Source: Galerina marginata (taxonomy: Eukaryota > Basidiomycota > Agaricomycetes > Agaricales > Galerinaceae). Taken from it: 64,000 nt of DNA. The DNA lies in assembly GCA_023014335.1 (NCBI GenBank), contig JAECYW010000035.1:310001-374000 (forward strand), read 5' to 3'. Within the stretch, counting starts at the first letter, position 1, and every line of letters starts with the position of its first letter. Shown here piece by piece: positions 50,427-60,326 of the stretch. The notes under the pieces are model-generated. The model saw only the letters and a list, made by a program, of their open reading frames with translations, did not search any database and was not told the origin of the DNA. The translations under genes and the position numbers were made by a program.

Positions 50427-51816
50427 TCATGCACTGTCCCGCACGAGGTCCTTCGGCCTGTGTTTCACTATCCAAGGATGCTTCTGGACTTCTGTCAATG
50501 GTAGACGTTTCTGAGGATCGTAACGAAGGAGCTAACAGTGGAAGAAGACATCAGCGTCCGCATTTCATCTCTTTAAGCCAAAACCTTACCCTTGTAATCA
50601 AGTCCTTTACCTCTTCGGACAGGCGAACTTCCTTTTCTTCGAACTTCAGGTCAACTTTCGCAATTCGACGGTAAGTATCTAAGACAAATATTGTAAGTGA
50701 GTTGATCCTCGGAAAAGAATCGATATGCATACTATTGACACTGTTTCGATCTTCGAAGGGCGGAAAGCCACACACGAATTCGTACGTCAAAACACCAAGG
50801 GCCCAATAGTCAACTTTCTCGTTGTGTTCCTTGCCTTCAACCATCTCTGGTGGCAGATAGTCGAGGGTTCCACAGAGCGTCATCCTGCGGTTGCCGGGAG
50901 CGTGGACGCTCCAACCAAAGTCTCCGATTTTTAGTTCACCATTAATACCAAGGAGCAGATTCTCCGGTTTAATGTCACGATGAATCACATGTTTACCATG
51001 CAGGTAGATTAATGCGTCGGCCATTTGGTCGATATACCGCGAGCTGCGCCTTTCAGAGAACCGATGAAGTTTCGAAAGCTGCTTGTAAAGCTCGCCCTTT
51101 CCGGCGAATTCGAGCATAAGGAAGATACGTTTCTCGTCGTGGAAGTAACCATATAGACGGAGGACGTTGGGGTGGCGGAGGTTCTGTTGAATTTCGATCT
51201 CGCGGCGAATCTGTTTCTCGACTTTGGACTGGACGATTTCAGACTTGTAAAGAGTTTTCAAGGCGATGGTGTACTTAGGCTCTGCCTTTGTGCGAACCAT
51301 ATACACTCGTCCAAATTTGCCTTTGCCGAGTGGGCGACCCATGTCAAAATCATGGAGGCTCCATTCCCGTGTCGGGGACCTCCTGAACTTTCATCAGCGT
51401 GCAACTACAAAAGAATGGATGATAACATACTTTGAGACACTCGAATCGAGGGCAAGTTCCTCGGCAGCTTCTCCGTATACACGTTCTCCTCGTTTCTCAT
51501 TGTCAAGTTCCAAGCCACCATCGTATTTTACAGTATCAAAAGAGGGCTGGGTGGCATGTCCAGGTTTAGTAGAAGTAGATGGCTGGGCGGTGTTGGGAAG
51601 GGGGTTTCGCAGTGAGGAGGGATTTGCCGGTTTGTTTGATGCGTTCGTGAAGGGATTTGGGGCAGCAAATTTCGTTAGTAGCTTCGCTACATTCTGTTGG
51701 GATGGTTGTTTTGCAATTGGTGGTCGAGTAGAGGATCCCGCCGTGCCAGCTGGAGTTGGCTTCTTGGAGATCTCCATTGCGGCTATTTGTCGTGTTACGG
51801 ATCCGATGGACGTCAT
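50427..51816 (-). CDS. Aurora protein kinase (Ipl1/Ark1 type)
   Basis: Multi-exon gene from ATG 51816 ([16 protein letters not shown]) to stop 50427. After a Ser/Pro/Asn-rich N-terminus of about 140 residues, the kinase domain shows [17 protein letters not shown] (glycine loop), [10 protein letters not shown] (catalytic Lys), [24 protein letters not shown], the Aurora activation segment [17 protein letters not shown], and [21 protein letters not shown] short last exon carries [20 protein letters not shown]. The activation-loop Thr of RRMTLCGT is the autophosphorylation site. The kinase acts in the chromosomal passenger complex to correct spindle attachment and promote cytokinesis. The 5' end lies about 370 bases from the foldback element. 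Confidence 0.93.
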
Positions 51817-52182
51817 GATTAGTCGTTCGTGTTTGGGGTAATGTGAGGCTTATAGATCGTTCCGGAGGGTGTCGTTTATACGTCCTGTTCAAGAATTAAC
51901 TTTACATGTCCCAATACATGATTGCTTATACGAACCTGTCGAGTTGCAGTGGTTGTCCGTCGTCTGAGTCCTGGTCCACAGTTAAGATAAGTGTCTCCGA
52001 CAGAATATAAAGCTTACTAGATGTATCGTGTGTATAATTTGTCGGTGTCGCAGTGTTATCCAGCCTTGGGCATGAAGACGTTAACTAGTAGAACAAGAAA
52101 GGACAGCAGAGGCACGAGTTTGAACTTTGAACATTGCAAGCACGTGACCGTTCCATTTTGTTTGCATGATAATTGACGTTGT
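51817..52182. other. upstream region of the Aurora kinase gene
   Basis: About 365 bases between the Aurora ATG and the left flanking repeat of the foldback element. Presumed promoter; no gene seen. Confidence 0.45.
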
Positions 52183-52190
52183 GTTGTTTG
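52183..52190 (+). repeat. candidate target-site duplication, left copy
   Basis: GTTGTTTG, repeated in direct orientation at 57866-57873. Both copies lie exactly 13 nt outside the ends of the perfectly matching part of the inverted arms (GACTCCCC / GGGGAGTC), which is why they are read as a duplication made on insertion. Confidence 0.55.
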
Positions 52191-52203
52191 CGGATACCTG
52201 GTG

Positions 52204-53450
52204 GACTCCCCGCCGTTCAAGGAAGGTTGGCAAATGAGCCAAAACAAAGGTCGGCCGGTCAGTTTTCTGAGGTCGCCACGCAAAATTTGCACGTGAACCC
52301 TCACCTGGAGTTGACCTTGGCGGAAGATGTAACTGATTACAGACCCCAAGTTCATTGAAGAGTTGCCCTCTGTAATTCATTATGTTAAAAATGTATATTA
52401 GCAGTGTAATACATTACTGAGTAATTAATTACATGGTCTTAAAGTATGTAACAGTCGCCTTTCAGGCCATATACCTTGAGTAATTAATTACTCAGTAACC
52501 CATTATGCTTCTCAGCTGAGCCACACCTATAATCAATTACTCAGTAATCCATTATGCTTCTCACCTTGGCCACACCCATAATTGATTACTCAGTAATTTA
52601 TTATGGGTCATACCTGAGCCATGCCTGCACCTCTCACCTAGACCACACCCATAATTAATTACTCAGTAACCCATTATGCTTTTTACCTGAGCCATATCTG
52701 TAACTAATTACTCAGTAACCCATTATGCTTCGCATCCAAGCCATACCCATAATACATTACTCAGTAACAGATTATGCTTTTCACCTGAGCCATTCCTGCA
52801 CCTCTCACCTAGACCACACCCATAATTAATTACTCAGTAACTCATTATGCTTCCCACCAGAGCCATACCTGTAATTAATTACTCAGTAACCCATTATGCT
52901 TCCCACCAGAGCCATACCTGTAATTAATTACTCAGTAACCCATTATGCTTCTCACCTGAGCCATGCCTGTAATTAATTACTCAGTAACTCATTATGCTTT
53001 TCACCTGAGCCATACCTGTAATTAATTACTCAGTAACACATTATGCTTCCTGCCAGAGCTATACCTGTAATCAATTACTCAGTAACCCATTATGCAGCTG
53101 AATTTATGCTTCTCATCTGAGCCATACCTGTAATTGATTACTCAGTAACCCATTATGCTTCTCACCTGGACCATGCCTGTAATTAATTACTCAGTAACCC
53201 ATTATGCTTCTCACCTGGACCATGCCTGTAATTAATTACTCAGTAACCCATTATGCTTCCCACCCAAGCCATACCCATAATACATTACTCAGTAACCCAT
53301 TATGCTTCTCACCCAAGCCATACCCATAATACATTACTCAGTAACCCATTATGTTTCTCACCAGAGCCATACCTGTAATACATTACTCAGTAACCCATTA
53401 TGTTTCTCACCAGAGCCATACCTGTAATTAATTACTCAGTAACCTATTAT
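52204..53450 (+). repeat. left inverted arm
   Basis: 1,247 bases whose reverse complement is 56655-57852. From about 52400 it is a series of units of 45-50 bases carrying the 11-bp core TTACTCAGTAA preceded by TAATTAA and followed by CCCATTATGCTTCTCACC. The left arm is 49 bases longer than the right, equal to one unit; the extra unit lies near 53350-53400, where a TTTCTCACCAGAGCC copy is doubled. Confidence 0.85.
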
Positions 53451-53795
53451 CCTTCCCACCGGAGCCATACCTGTAATTAATTACTCAGTAACTCATTATG
53501 CTTTTCACCTGAGCCATACCTGTAATTAATTACCCAGTAATCCATTATGCTTTTCACCTGAGCCATGCCCATAATTAATTACTCAGTAACCTATTCTTCT
53601 TCCTACCAGAGCTATACCCATAATAAATTATTTAGTGACCTATTATGCTTCCCACCTAGGCCACACCCAGAACTAATGACTCAGTAACCTGTTATACTTC
53701 CCACCTGGGCCACATCCATAATTAATTACTCAGTAATTTATTATGTGCTTTAAACCAGAGCCTCGTCCATAATTTATTACTCAGTAACATTTTCT
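53451..53795 (+). repeat. extra repeat units inside the left arm boundary
   Basis: About seven more diverged units of the same repeat (for example TTACTCAGTAACC near 53578, 53676 and 53725) continue past the paired arm. The right side has only about one corresponding unit (56609-56654). Confidence 0.7.
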
Positions 53796-54097
53796 AGCCA
53801 TTGGCATGGGTAACCCTGGGGTATTCCAGGGCTACCTACCCCAGCAAACCCATACCCACTGTCAAGGCTACAGGTTTTTGGCGGGTACAGGTAAGGGTTC
53901 AGGTGGGTATGGCAGGTAACTTGATGGGTCATTGGTAATTCTCATACTGTACACACTAGATAGTATTTTTCTTAATTATGTGCATCTAAAATTTTGTAGA
54001 TCAAAAGAATGTCGTCCGAAATATGTTCATTTATCAGTTTTAAGTTAAAGTTCCACCATTTTCCCATCTATCTAGCTCCAGGCCACCTTTCCACCGA
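53796..54097. other. element interior, AC/GT-rich spacer
   Basis: Between the last repeat unit and the first hairpin. 53810-53940 is rich in GGGTA/TACCC and GGGTATGG-like words. No coding frame or motif recognised. Confidence 0.4.
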
Positions 54098-54143
54098 AGA
54101 TTTTCTTACCAGAGGCACTTTTTAAAATGCCTCCAGTAAGAAA
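54098..54143. repeat. imperfect hairpin
   Basis: About 23-nt arms: CGAAGATTTTCTTAC...AGGCA and its near reverse complement TGCCTCCAGTAAGAAAATCT, with about two mismatches and a short T/A-rich loop. It could be a tiny nested inverted-repeat insertion or an RNA stem. Confidence 0.65.
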
Positions 54144-54819
54144 ATCTTCGTGTGGAACTCACGTTGGCGCCAATTAAGCGCCCAGTTCAACCTCAGCACA
54201 TGACCCGCCGACCCGTGTCATGGGTACGAGTTTCTGTAGGTTACGAAATCGCCTACCCATACCCATTCCTTGACAAAACACGCACCCTAACCCACACAAG
54301 TCATCATACCTATGACGATCCCTACATCCGCCTTAGCGTTGGATGGCTTTGGTTGATGATCACACGGATTTCATCATCATTCATGTATGCAGATGATGCT
54401 GCTTCTTGAGCCTTTCACAATTCCTACAAAGAATTAGCTAGTTTATTCTTGATATACCACATCCAGATACTTACTTTTGTCAATATTGCTGCTGCCTTTT
54501 AGCCCCTGATCCTTTGGACAATGCAGACAGCTTCCTACAGGGTACAGAGTGATTCATGTTGGTGATGGTTGATGACCAGTTAGCCAGGTAGCGGCACCTT
54601 TGAAATGGTATCTGAATGACTTAGAGGAAACCAGACCAATATAATTGAGAAAATTCAATTTATTCCAATCTCTATATAACAAAATGTTCAAGGATAAACA
54701 AACTTTGCAATGTAATGATAAATTGCCATTGTAGGCACGAATCACGATGCTCCCGCAGCATTGTTTGATCAGGCGAGCTGAGCGCGGTGGTTTCAACTGT
54801 GGTGCTCCTCGTGGTGTCG
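54144..54819. other. element interior, no gene
   Basis: Contains an 85-codon plus-strand frame (54152-54409) and an 80-codon minus-strand frame (54554-54796), neither with a motif. I see no transposase. Confidence 0.4.
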
Positions 54820-55240
54820 TTCATGTCAGCGATCGTAGTTGCGGGCGTCCCAAGTCGTCCGAGTCGCTCCCGTGCCGTCGTTCATGTTGGCGGTCGAGTC
54901 GCAGATGCAGTCAGCGTTGATCACTGTGTCGGCAGTCAAATCGTTCATGCAGGCGGCCGAGTCTAGTCGCGGTCGTCCGAGTCGCTCCCGCGGTGTCATT
55001 CAAGCAAGCGGTCAAGTCGTTCCAAGCTGTCCGAGGCACTCCCGCGGCGACGTTAATGTTGTTCCAAGTTGTCTGGGTCGCAGTCGCAGGTTCCAAGTGG
55101 CTTGCAATGCTGCCGCGGCATCGTACATGTTGGCGGTGAGTCGCAGTCGCAGGTTTCAAGTGACTTGCGATGCTCCCGTGGCGTTGTACATGTAGCAGTG
55201 TCATTGTTACTGCTGTGGGCACCGTTTGTATTGCTGGTAC
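54820..55240. repeat. degenerate GC-rich tandem repeats
   Basis: Units of about 60 bases recur imperfectly, with cores CGTTCATGTTGGCGG, TCGCAGTCGCAGG and CTCCCGTGGCGTTGTACATG. Copies near 55080-55140 and 55140-55200 are the most alike. Composition is clearly GC-richer than the arms. Confidence 0.6.
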
Positions 55241-55599
55241 GCGCCATGGTATTGCCTTCACTCGTGTTTCGGTCAGGCGAGGTCAGGCGAGCTGAGGATA
55301 GACATGTCGAATCTCGATGTGCCGGCTCCTGCGGCGTCTTTCTCGTCTTTGTGTACTGTCATTGTTGGGGAGCCGGGTAACCTGTGCCAGTAGAACATGT
55401 CAGGTTGGAGGAGAGGCAAGTGGTACGTACCCGGGATTTCCTTGACTTGCTATTCTGATACCTCATCGACCTTCCTAAGTCACTCCTTGTATCCTGATCA
55501 ACTTGAACCATGCCCTGGCGTAGGCTCAACATTGTTGAAGTCTTCGAGACTTGGAAGTCGGAGCGGCGAGGTTGACGGGTTTGTGATCGCGGCGGCTGG

Positions 55600-55699
55600 A
55601 AAGATGTTGGTGACATGTTGGTGACGAGTTGGTGACGAGTTGGTGACGGTCATCACCAACTCGTCACCAACTCGTCACCAACATGTCACCAACATCTTT
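55600..55699. repeat. 100-nt near-perfect hairpin
   Basis: Two 48-nt arms, reverse complements except for one mismatch next to the loop, around a 4-nt loop (GGTC). Each arm is itself repetitive, made of TTGGTGACGAG/TTGGTGACATG units. Such a palindrome can extrude as a cruciform or form a long RNA stem. It lies inside the foldback interior, off its midpoint (about 55028). Confidence 0.9.
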
Positions 55700-56229
55700 C
55701 GGCAGTCTGACCGCCGTCGAGCATACGAAGCGCCTTTGCTCTCTGCTCAAACGCCATGCTCGCTACGTTCACGCCGTCGCAGAGATGCTGACTGCCAAGG
55801 TGAGCAGCGCACTTGATCTTCCAATGGCCAGTGCACTGATGTCAACAGCCAATTCAGTATTAATAGGTCTCATATAACCCACCTGCACCTATATCAACTG
55901 CACAACGAGCCGCTGCCTCCTTCAACTGCTTTCCTCACCTCCAACCCCTAATCTATGCCTTTGTGAGTACCTGCCAATATTGTCTTGTTATTGTCTTCTT
56001 CGTAATGGGGGAGAGTGCAGGTTATAATTACCAGGGCCAGGTATGCACTCGTATATCCATTCGCCCTTGTGTATCACTCATGTGGGCTGTACCCAGCACA
56101 GTTCTTTCAGCCTCACCTTGGTGTTTAGCCTGGCCCCTACCTGCGGTCCTTTGTGCTGCACCATTCGCTTTACCCTGACGTTTATCATTGGCCCTACCCG
56201 CGGCCAACGATTCGTTGTATTCTAATTTC

Positions 56230-56470
56230 TTACTCACCGTTGGCGCTAGCCACGGCTGATGGTGCAGCTCGTTGTCGTCCTACACGCGGCTGACAGTGGG
56301 CGTATTTTTGCTCATCGTTGGCCCTACCCGCGGCTGATGGTGCAGCTCGTTGTCGTCCTACACGCAGCTGACAGCGGGCGTATTTTTGCTCATCGTTGGC
56401 CCTACCCGTGGCTGATGGTGCAGCTCTTGTCGTTGCCACACCCGCTTGGCACCCGCAGCGATGGCATGTT
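56230..56470. repeat. 83-bp tandem repeat array
   Basis: Two near-identical 83-bp units (starting at about 56310 and 56392) with cores CTCATCGTTGGCCCTACCCG, TGGTGCAGCTCGTTGTCGTC and GACAGCGGGCGTATTTTTG. Partial diverged copies lie on both sides, near 56185 and 56480-56580. Confidence 0.75.
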
Positions 56471-56654
56471 GATTCATTGTTGGCCCTACCTGCAGCTGGT
56501 GGTGCTGTGGTTGTAGCTCGTCTTTGCCACTCTTGTTGTGCTCATTGTTGGCCCTACCCACTGTTTACGGTGCAGCTCGTTGTCTCATGTGCCCTGGAAC
56601 CATATTGTATGGGTTACTGAGTAATTAATTATGGATGTAGCCTAAATGAGAAGC

Positions 56655-57852
56655 ATAATAGGTTACTGAGTAATTAATTACAGGTATGGCTCTGGTGAGA
56701 AACATAATGGGTTACTGAGTAATGTATTATGGGTATGGCTTGGGTGAGAAGCATAATGGGTTACTGAGTAATGTATTATGGGTATGGCTTGGGTGGGAAG
56801 CATAATGGGTTACTGAGTAATTAATTACAGGCATGGTCCAGGTGAGAAGCATAATGGGTTACTGAGTAATTAATTACAGGCATGGTCCAGGTGAGAAGCA
56901 TAATGGGTTACTGAGTAATCAATTACAGGTATGGCTCAGATGAGAAGCATAAATTCAGCTGCATAATGGGTTACTGAGTAATTGATTACAGGTATAGCTC
57001 TGGCAGGAAGCATAATGTGTTACTGAGTAATTAATTACAGGTATGGCTCAGGTGAAAAGCATAATGAGTTACTGAGTAATTAATTACAGGCATGGCTCAG
57101 GTGAGAAGCATAATGGGTTACTGAGTAATTAATTACAGGTATGGCTCTGGTGGGAAGCATAATGGGTTACTGAGTAATTAATTACAGGTATGGCTCTGGT
57201 GGGAAGCATAATGAGTTACTGAGTAATTAATTATGGGTGTGGTCTAGGTGAGAGGTGCAGGAATGGCTCAGGTGAAAAGCATAATCTGTTACTGAGTAAT
57301 GTATTATGGGTATGGCTTGGATGTGAAGCATAATGGGTTACTGAGTAATTAGTTACAGATATGGCTCAGGTAAAAAGCATAATGGGTTACTGAGTAATTA
57401 ATTATGGGTGTGGTCTAGGTGAGAGGTGCAGGCATGGCTCAGGTATGACCCATAATAAATTACTGAGTAATCAATTATGGGTGTGGCCAAGGTGAGAAGC
57501 ATAATGGATTACTGAGTAATTGATTATAGGTGTGGCTCAGCTGAGAAGCATAATGGGTTACTGAGTAATTAATTACTCAAGGTATATGGCCTGAAAGGCG
57601 ACTGTTACATACTTTAAGACCATGTAATTAATTACTCAGTAATGTATTACACTGCTAATATACATTTTTAACATAATGAATTACAGAGGGCAACTCTTCA
57701 ATGAACTTGGGGTCTGTAATCAGTTACATCTTCCGCCAAGGTCAACTCCAGGTGAGGGTTCACGTGCAAATTTTGAGTGGCGACCTCAGAAAACTGACCG
57801 GCCGACCTTTGTTTTGGCTCATTTGCCAACCTTCCTTGAACGGCGGGGAGTC
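56655..57852 (-). repeat. right inverted arm
   Basis: Reverse complement of the left arm 52204-53450 and 49 bases shorter. The outer segment 57676-57840 encodes the same open frame (MNYRGQLFNELGVCNQLHLP) as the left arm on its minus strand; the frame reflects arm identity, not a gene. Confidence 0.85.
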
Positions 57853-57865
57853 TGCGTGCTGTCCC

Positions 57866-57873
57866 GTTGTTTG
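57866..57873 (+). repeat. candidate target-site duplication, right copy
   Basis: GTTGTTTG, 13 nt outside the end of the right arm, matching 52183-52190 in sequence, orientation and distance. Confidence 0.55.
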
Positions 57874-58220
57874 AATGGATAAACCAAACAACCGCCTACG
57901 AAATCGCACCACTCCTATTCTGGAAGATCTCCACCAGCACCACGACTTATCAGCGACACCGTATCTCGTCGAGGCTCATCAAACTGTCTAACTGCGGTTT
58001 TGGTGCAGGACAGAGCTTGAAGAGGTGGATGGGCTCTTTGTGATACCCAAGAGAGACATTCAACACCCCTTGCACGCATAGGCTGCAAAGCTTCCCCTGA
58101 AAACTCACTTCTCTTCTCTCGCTTGTTTCCTCCTATCTATCTATTTGGAATTCCGGATTTACGACCTACGAATTACGATTTACGATTTACGACCACGAAT
58201 ATTTGAAGACGACAATAACG
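57874..58220. other. upstream region of the DUF4203-like gene
   Basis: No gene. At 58150-58197 there is a short, imperfect 7-8-base repeat (TTACGAC, TTACGAT) just before the start codon, in the presumed leader. Confidence 0.45.
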
Positions 58221-60326
58221 ATGGCTTCCGTCTCCCAATTGACACCACTTCTACCCACGACACCTTATCTTCTGGCTTATGCGCTACCTCTGCTATTGCT
58301 TTCACTTTTGCTCACATTTGCGGGCACTTTTCTTACCCTTGACCGTTCAAGATCGTTCCCACCCACCGATGCTGCTGCTGCCAGTGGCAAAGGTTACGCT
58401 GCCGTTCCAGGGACATTAGCTTTCGAGAAGCCCAAGAAGAGCAGGCTAACTTGGATGTTGGAGGGCGGTATCGGAGGACTGGCGGGTGGATATGCCTTCG
58501 GAGGTCAGTCTTCAACGCTCGAGTCCTACCAATTGTATGATGTAACCGGAATGTATTGTTTTTCTAGTACACCTCTCGACAGCCCTTGCACTGTTAATCC
58601 CAGCAACAACTTCTTCCGCTTCACTTTCACCTAAATCTTTCTTGGCTATCTGGATCTTATCATGCATTATTTCTGTGCCCGTTGCTGGTCGCTATCGCTA
58701 TGCCGCATTCGCCTTCTTCGGTATCTCTGGCGGGTGAGTGCTCCCCTTTGTTGTGATACATGGCCCTCTAATCTCCCCCACATTCAGTACCCTCACCGCT
58801 CTCGCCCTCTGCATAATCACTCATCCGTCACTTCCGTCTCGAGTCATCCTCGTTAGCATCTGTCTGCCACTTCTCACCCTGCTCGTCCTCCTCACCTCGA
58901 CTATTCCTATCCCACGATTGACGACGGCCGTTTTCCATCCCATCCTCCGACTATGTACGGCATCCACTGGAGCCTTTGGCGTCGTCGTGTCTGTAGCACT
59001 TCTAATGAATCCAAAGCAGGAGGGATGGGCAAATGCGTGGGAAAGGCTTTGGATGAAGAACGGTCCACCAGAAGGCATACCATGGGGCAGTGGAGCGGAG
59101 CAGGGCTTGAGTGCGGCTTATGCTGTGTTTCTAGCGGGAGGAATTGCGGTGGACTGGGCACTGAGGAGGTGGATCGGGGAATCTCCTGACGAGGTAAATT
59201 TTTAACAAGTCTTGAGTGTATACAGCCTAACGACATATGTCAGAAATGGGACAGCTATTTGGCCCACTACGCTGCCAATCTACCCAACCAAGCCGGCCGT
59301 GCGGGATCCTTCCAACCGCTCACCAGTTTCTGGGATCGATTCTTTTCTTCTTCCACCCCGACACCACCGTACTCGAAAGAAATCATTTTTCCTAACGAGA
59401 CCGATCTTAAATCCAAGTTCCCACTCCCTTTACCTGTGACCATGCACAATATGTCTCCTGGAAAATTGAGCAAGGCTGAGAGGGGTATGGAGTTGACAAG
59501 GGTGCCTACGAGTGTGGAATTGTTGAAAAAGAAGCGCTCCAAGGGGAAGCGAGGTGCAGCTTGGCGAACAACGGCAGAATCTAGAGACCGGAAAGAAAGG
59601 AAACCTGTGAGATTTGGGGACCTCAGCGATGATTCAGATTCGGAAGACAATGACGAAGACGAAACGAAGAAGGCCTCTGGCTCTTCAACCGCTGCTTCCC
59701 CGATCATTGAGCAGAAGGGATTGAAAGATGCGAAACACACGAAACGGCCGTGGATCATCACGAATGCCCAGCATTCCGTATCGTCTTCGTCGACTCCTAC
59801 CCTCGTGGGTAACAGAGCTGTGTCTTCAGATCCTCGGTTAGACGCACTCGATACCCTTGACTACGATCAGGAGATCGCGCAACTCAAGAAACAGCGCAAG
59901 AAGGCAGACGACAAAGAGGACCTTGTATATTCCGACTATGAAGAAGACCTTACAGCACAGCGGCCCCGTGGGACGATAGAGGAGAGCGGATGGAGTCCCG
60001 CTTTTCTGAAGCGGCACCAAAGCCAGAATCAAAGCGACGGGGCGATGCCCAAGCCAGTGCCTGCTACACCTTCGCTCATCAAAGCTATCGATCGACTAAC
60101 TGTGGCTCAAAAGGAGGCATACGGTTCAGCGGTCCAGGCTACTTCTCAAAAGGATGCCGCTGCACCTACAAGGTCGGCTTCAAAAGACTATTCGAACTCT
60201 CGTCGTCCCAGCGCCAGTCCTGAGGACGCTGAGGCGGGTGGTGTCAAGGAGACTAGTGCGAAGGCTGAGAGAGCCCCACGGTGGGAGGAATTTTGGCGTG
60301 AGGTTCGCGTCAAGGCGCAGAGCTGA
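58221..60326 (+). CDS. DUF4203/TMEM198-like membrane protein with charged tail
   Basis: Four exons, 58221-58503, 58568-58733, 58788-59193 and 59244-60326, give 645 residues. A signal-like hydrophobic start (LLAYALPLLLLSLLLTFAG) is followed by a polar linker, then MLEGGIGGLAGGYAFG, LSTALALLIP, SFLAIWILSCIISVPVAGRY, AAFAFFGISGGTLTALALCI, VILVSICLPLLTLLVLL and GAFGVVVSVALLMN: about seven membrane segments with the Gly-rich pattern of this family. From about residue 285 the chain is hydrophilic and disordered, with acidic and basic runs (FGDLSDDSDSEDNDEDE, LKKQRKKADDKEDL). Function is unknown; family assignment is from the Gly/Ala-rich transmembrane pattern, and membrane topology is inferred. Confidence 0.72.

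Larger units (their letters stand above)
52191..57865. mobile_element. foldback-like element with 1.2-kb inverted arms
   Basis: A 5,675-bp unit with long terminal inverted repeats, built mainly from ~49-bp tandem repeats, around a 3.2-kb interior. Left arm 52204-53450 and right arm 56655-57852 match as reverse complements. The outer ~190 bases of each arm are unique sequence and the rest is repeat array. An 8-bp direct repeat flanks the unit. The interior shows no transposase, reverse transcriptase or long frame, so it is most likely non-autonomous. The architecture resembles foldback elements and long-TIR Galileo-like P elements. Eight-base duplications occur in hAT, P and KDZ families, so the superfamily is undetermined. 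Confidence 0.75.

Noticed and set aside
52081..52380. 99-codon minus-strand frame matching the frame at 57676-57882
   Set aside because: The similarity comes from the arms being reverse complements. The frames continue into different flanking sequence and have no known motif.
52400..57660. regularly spaced repeats suggesting a CRISPR array
   Set aside because: The genome is eukaryotic, the spacers are also repetitive, and the units lie in inverted arms of an element.
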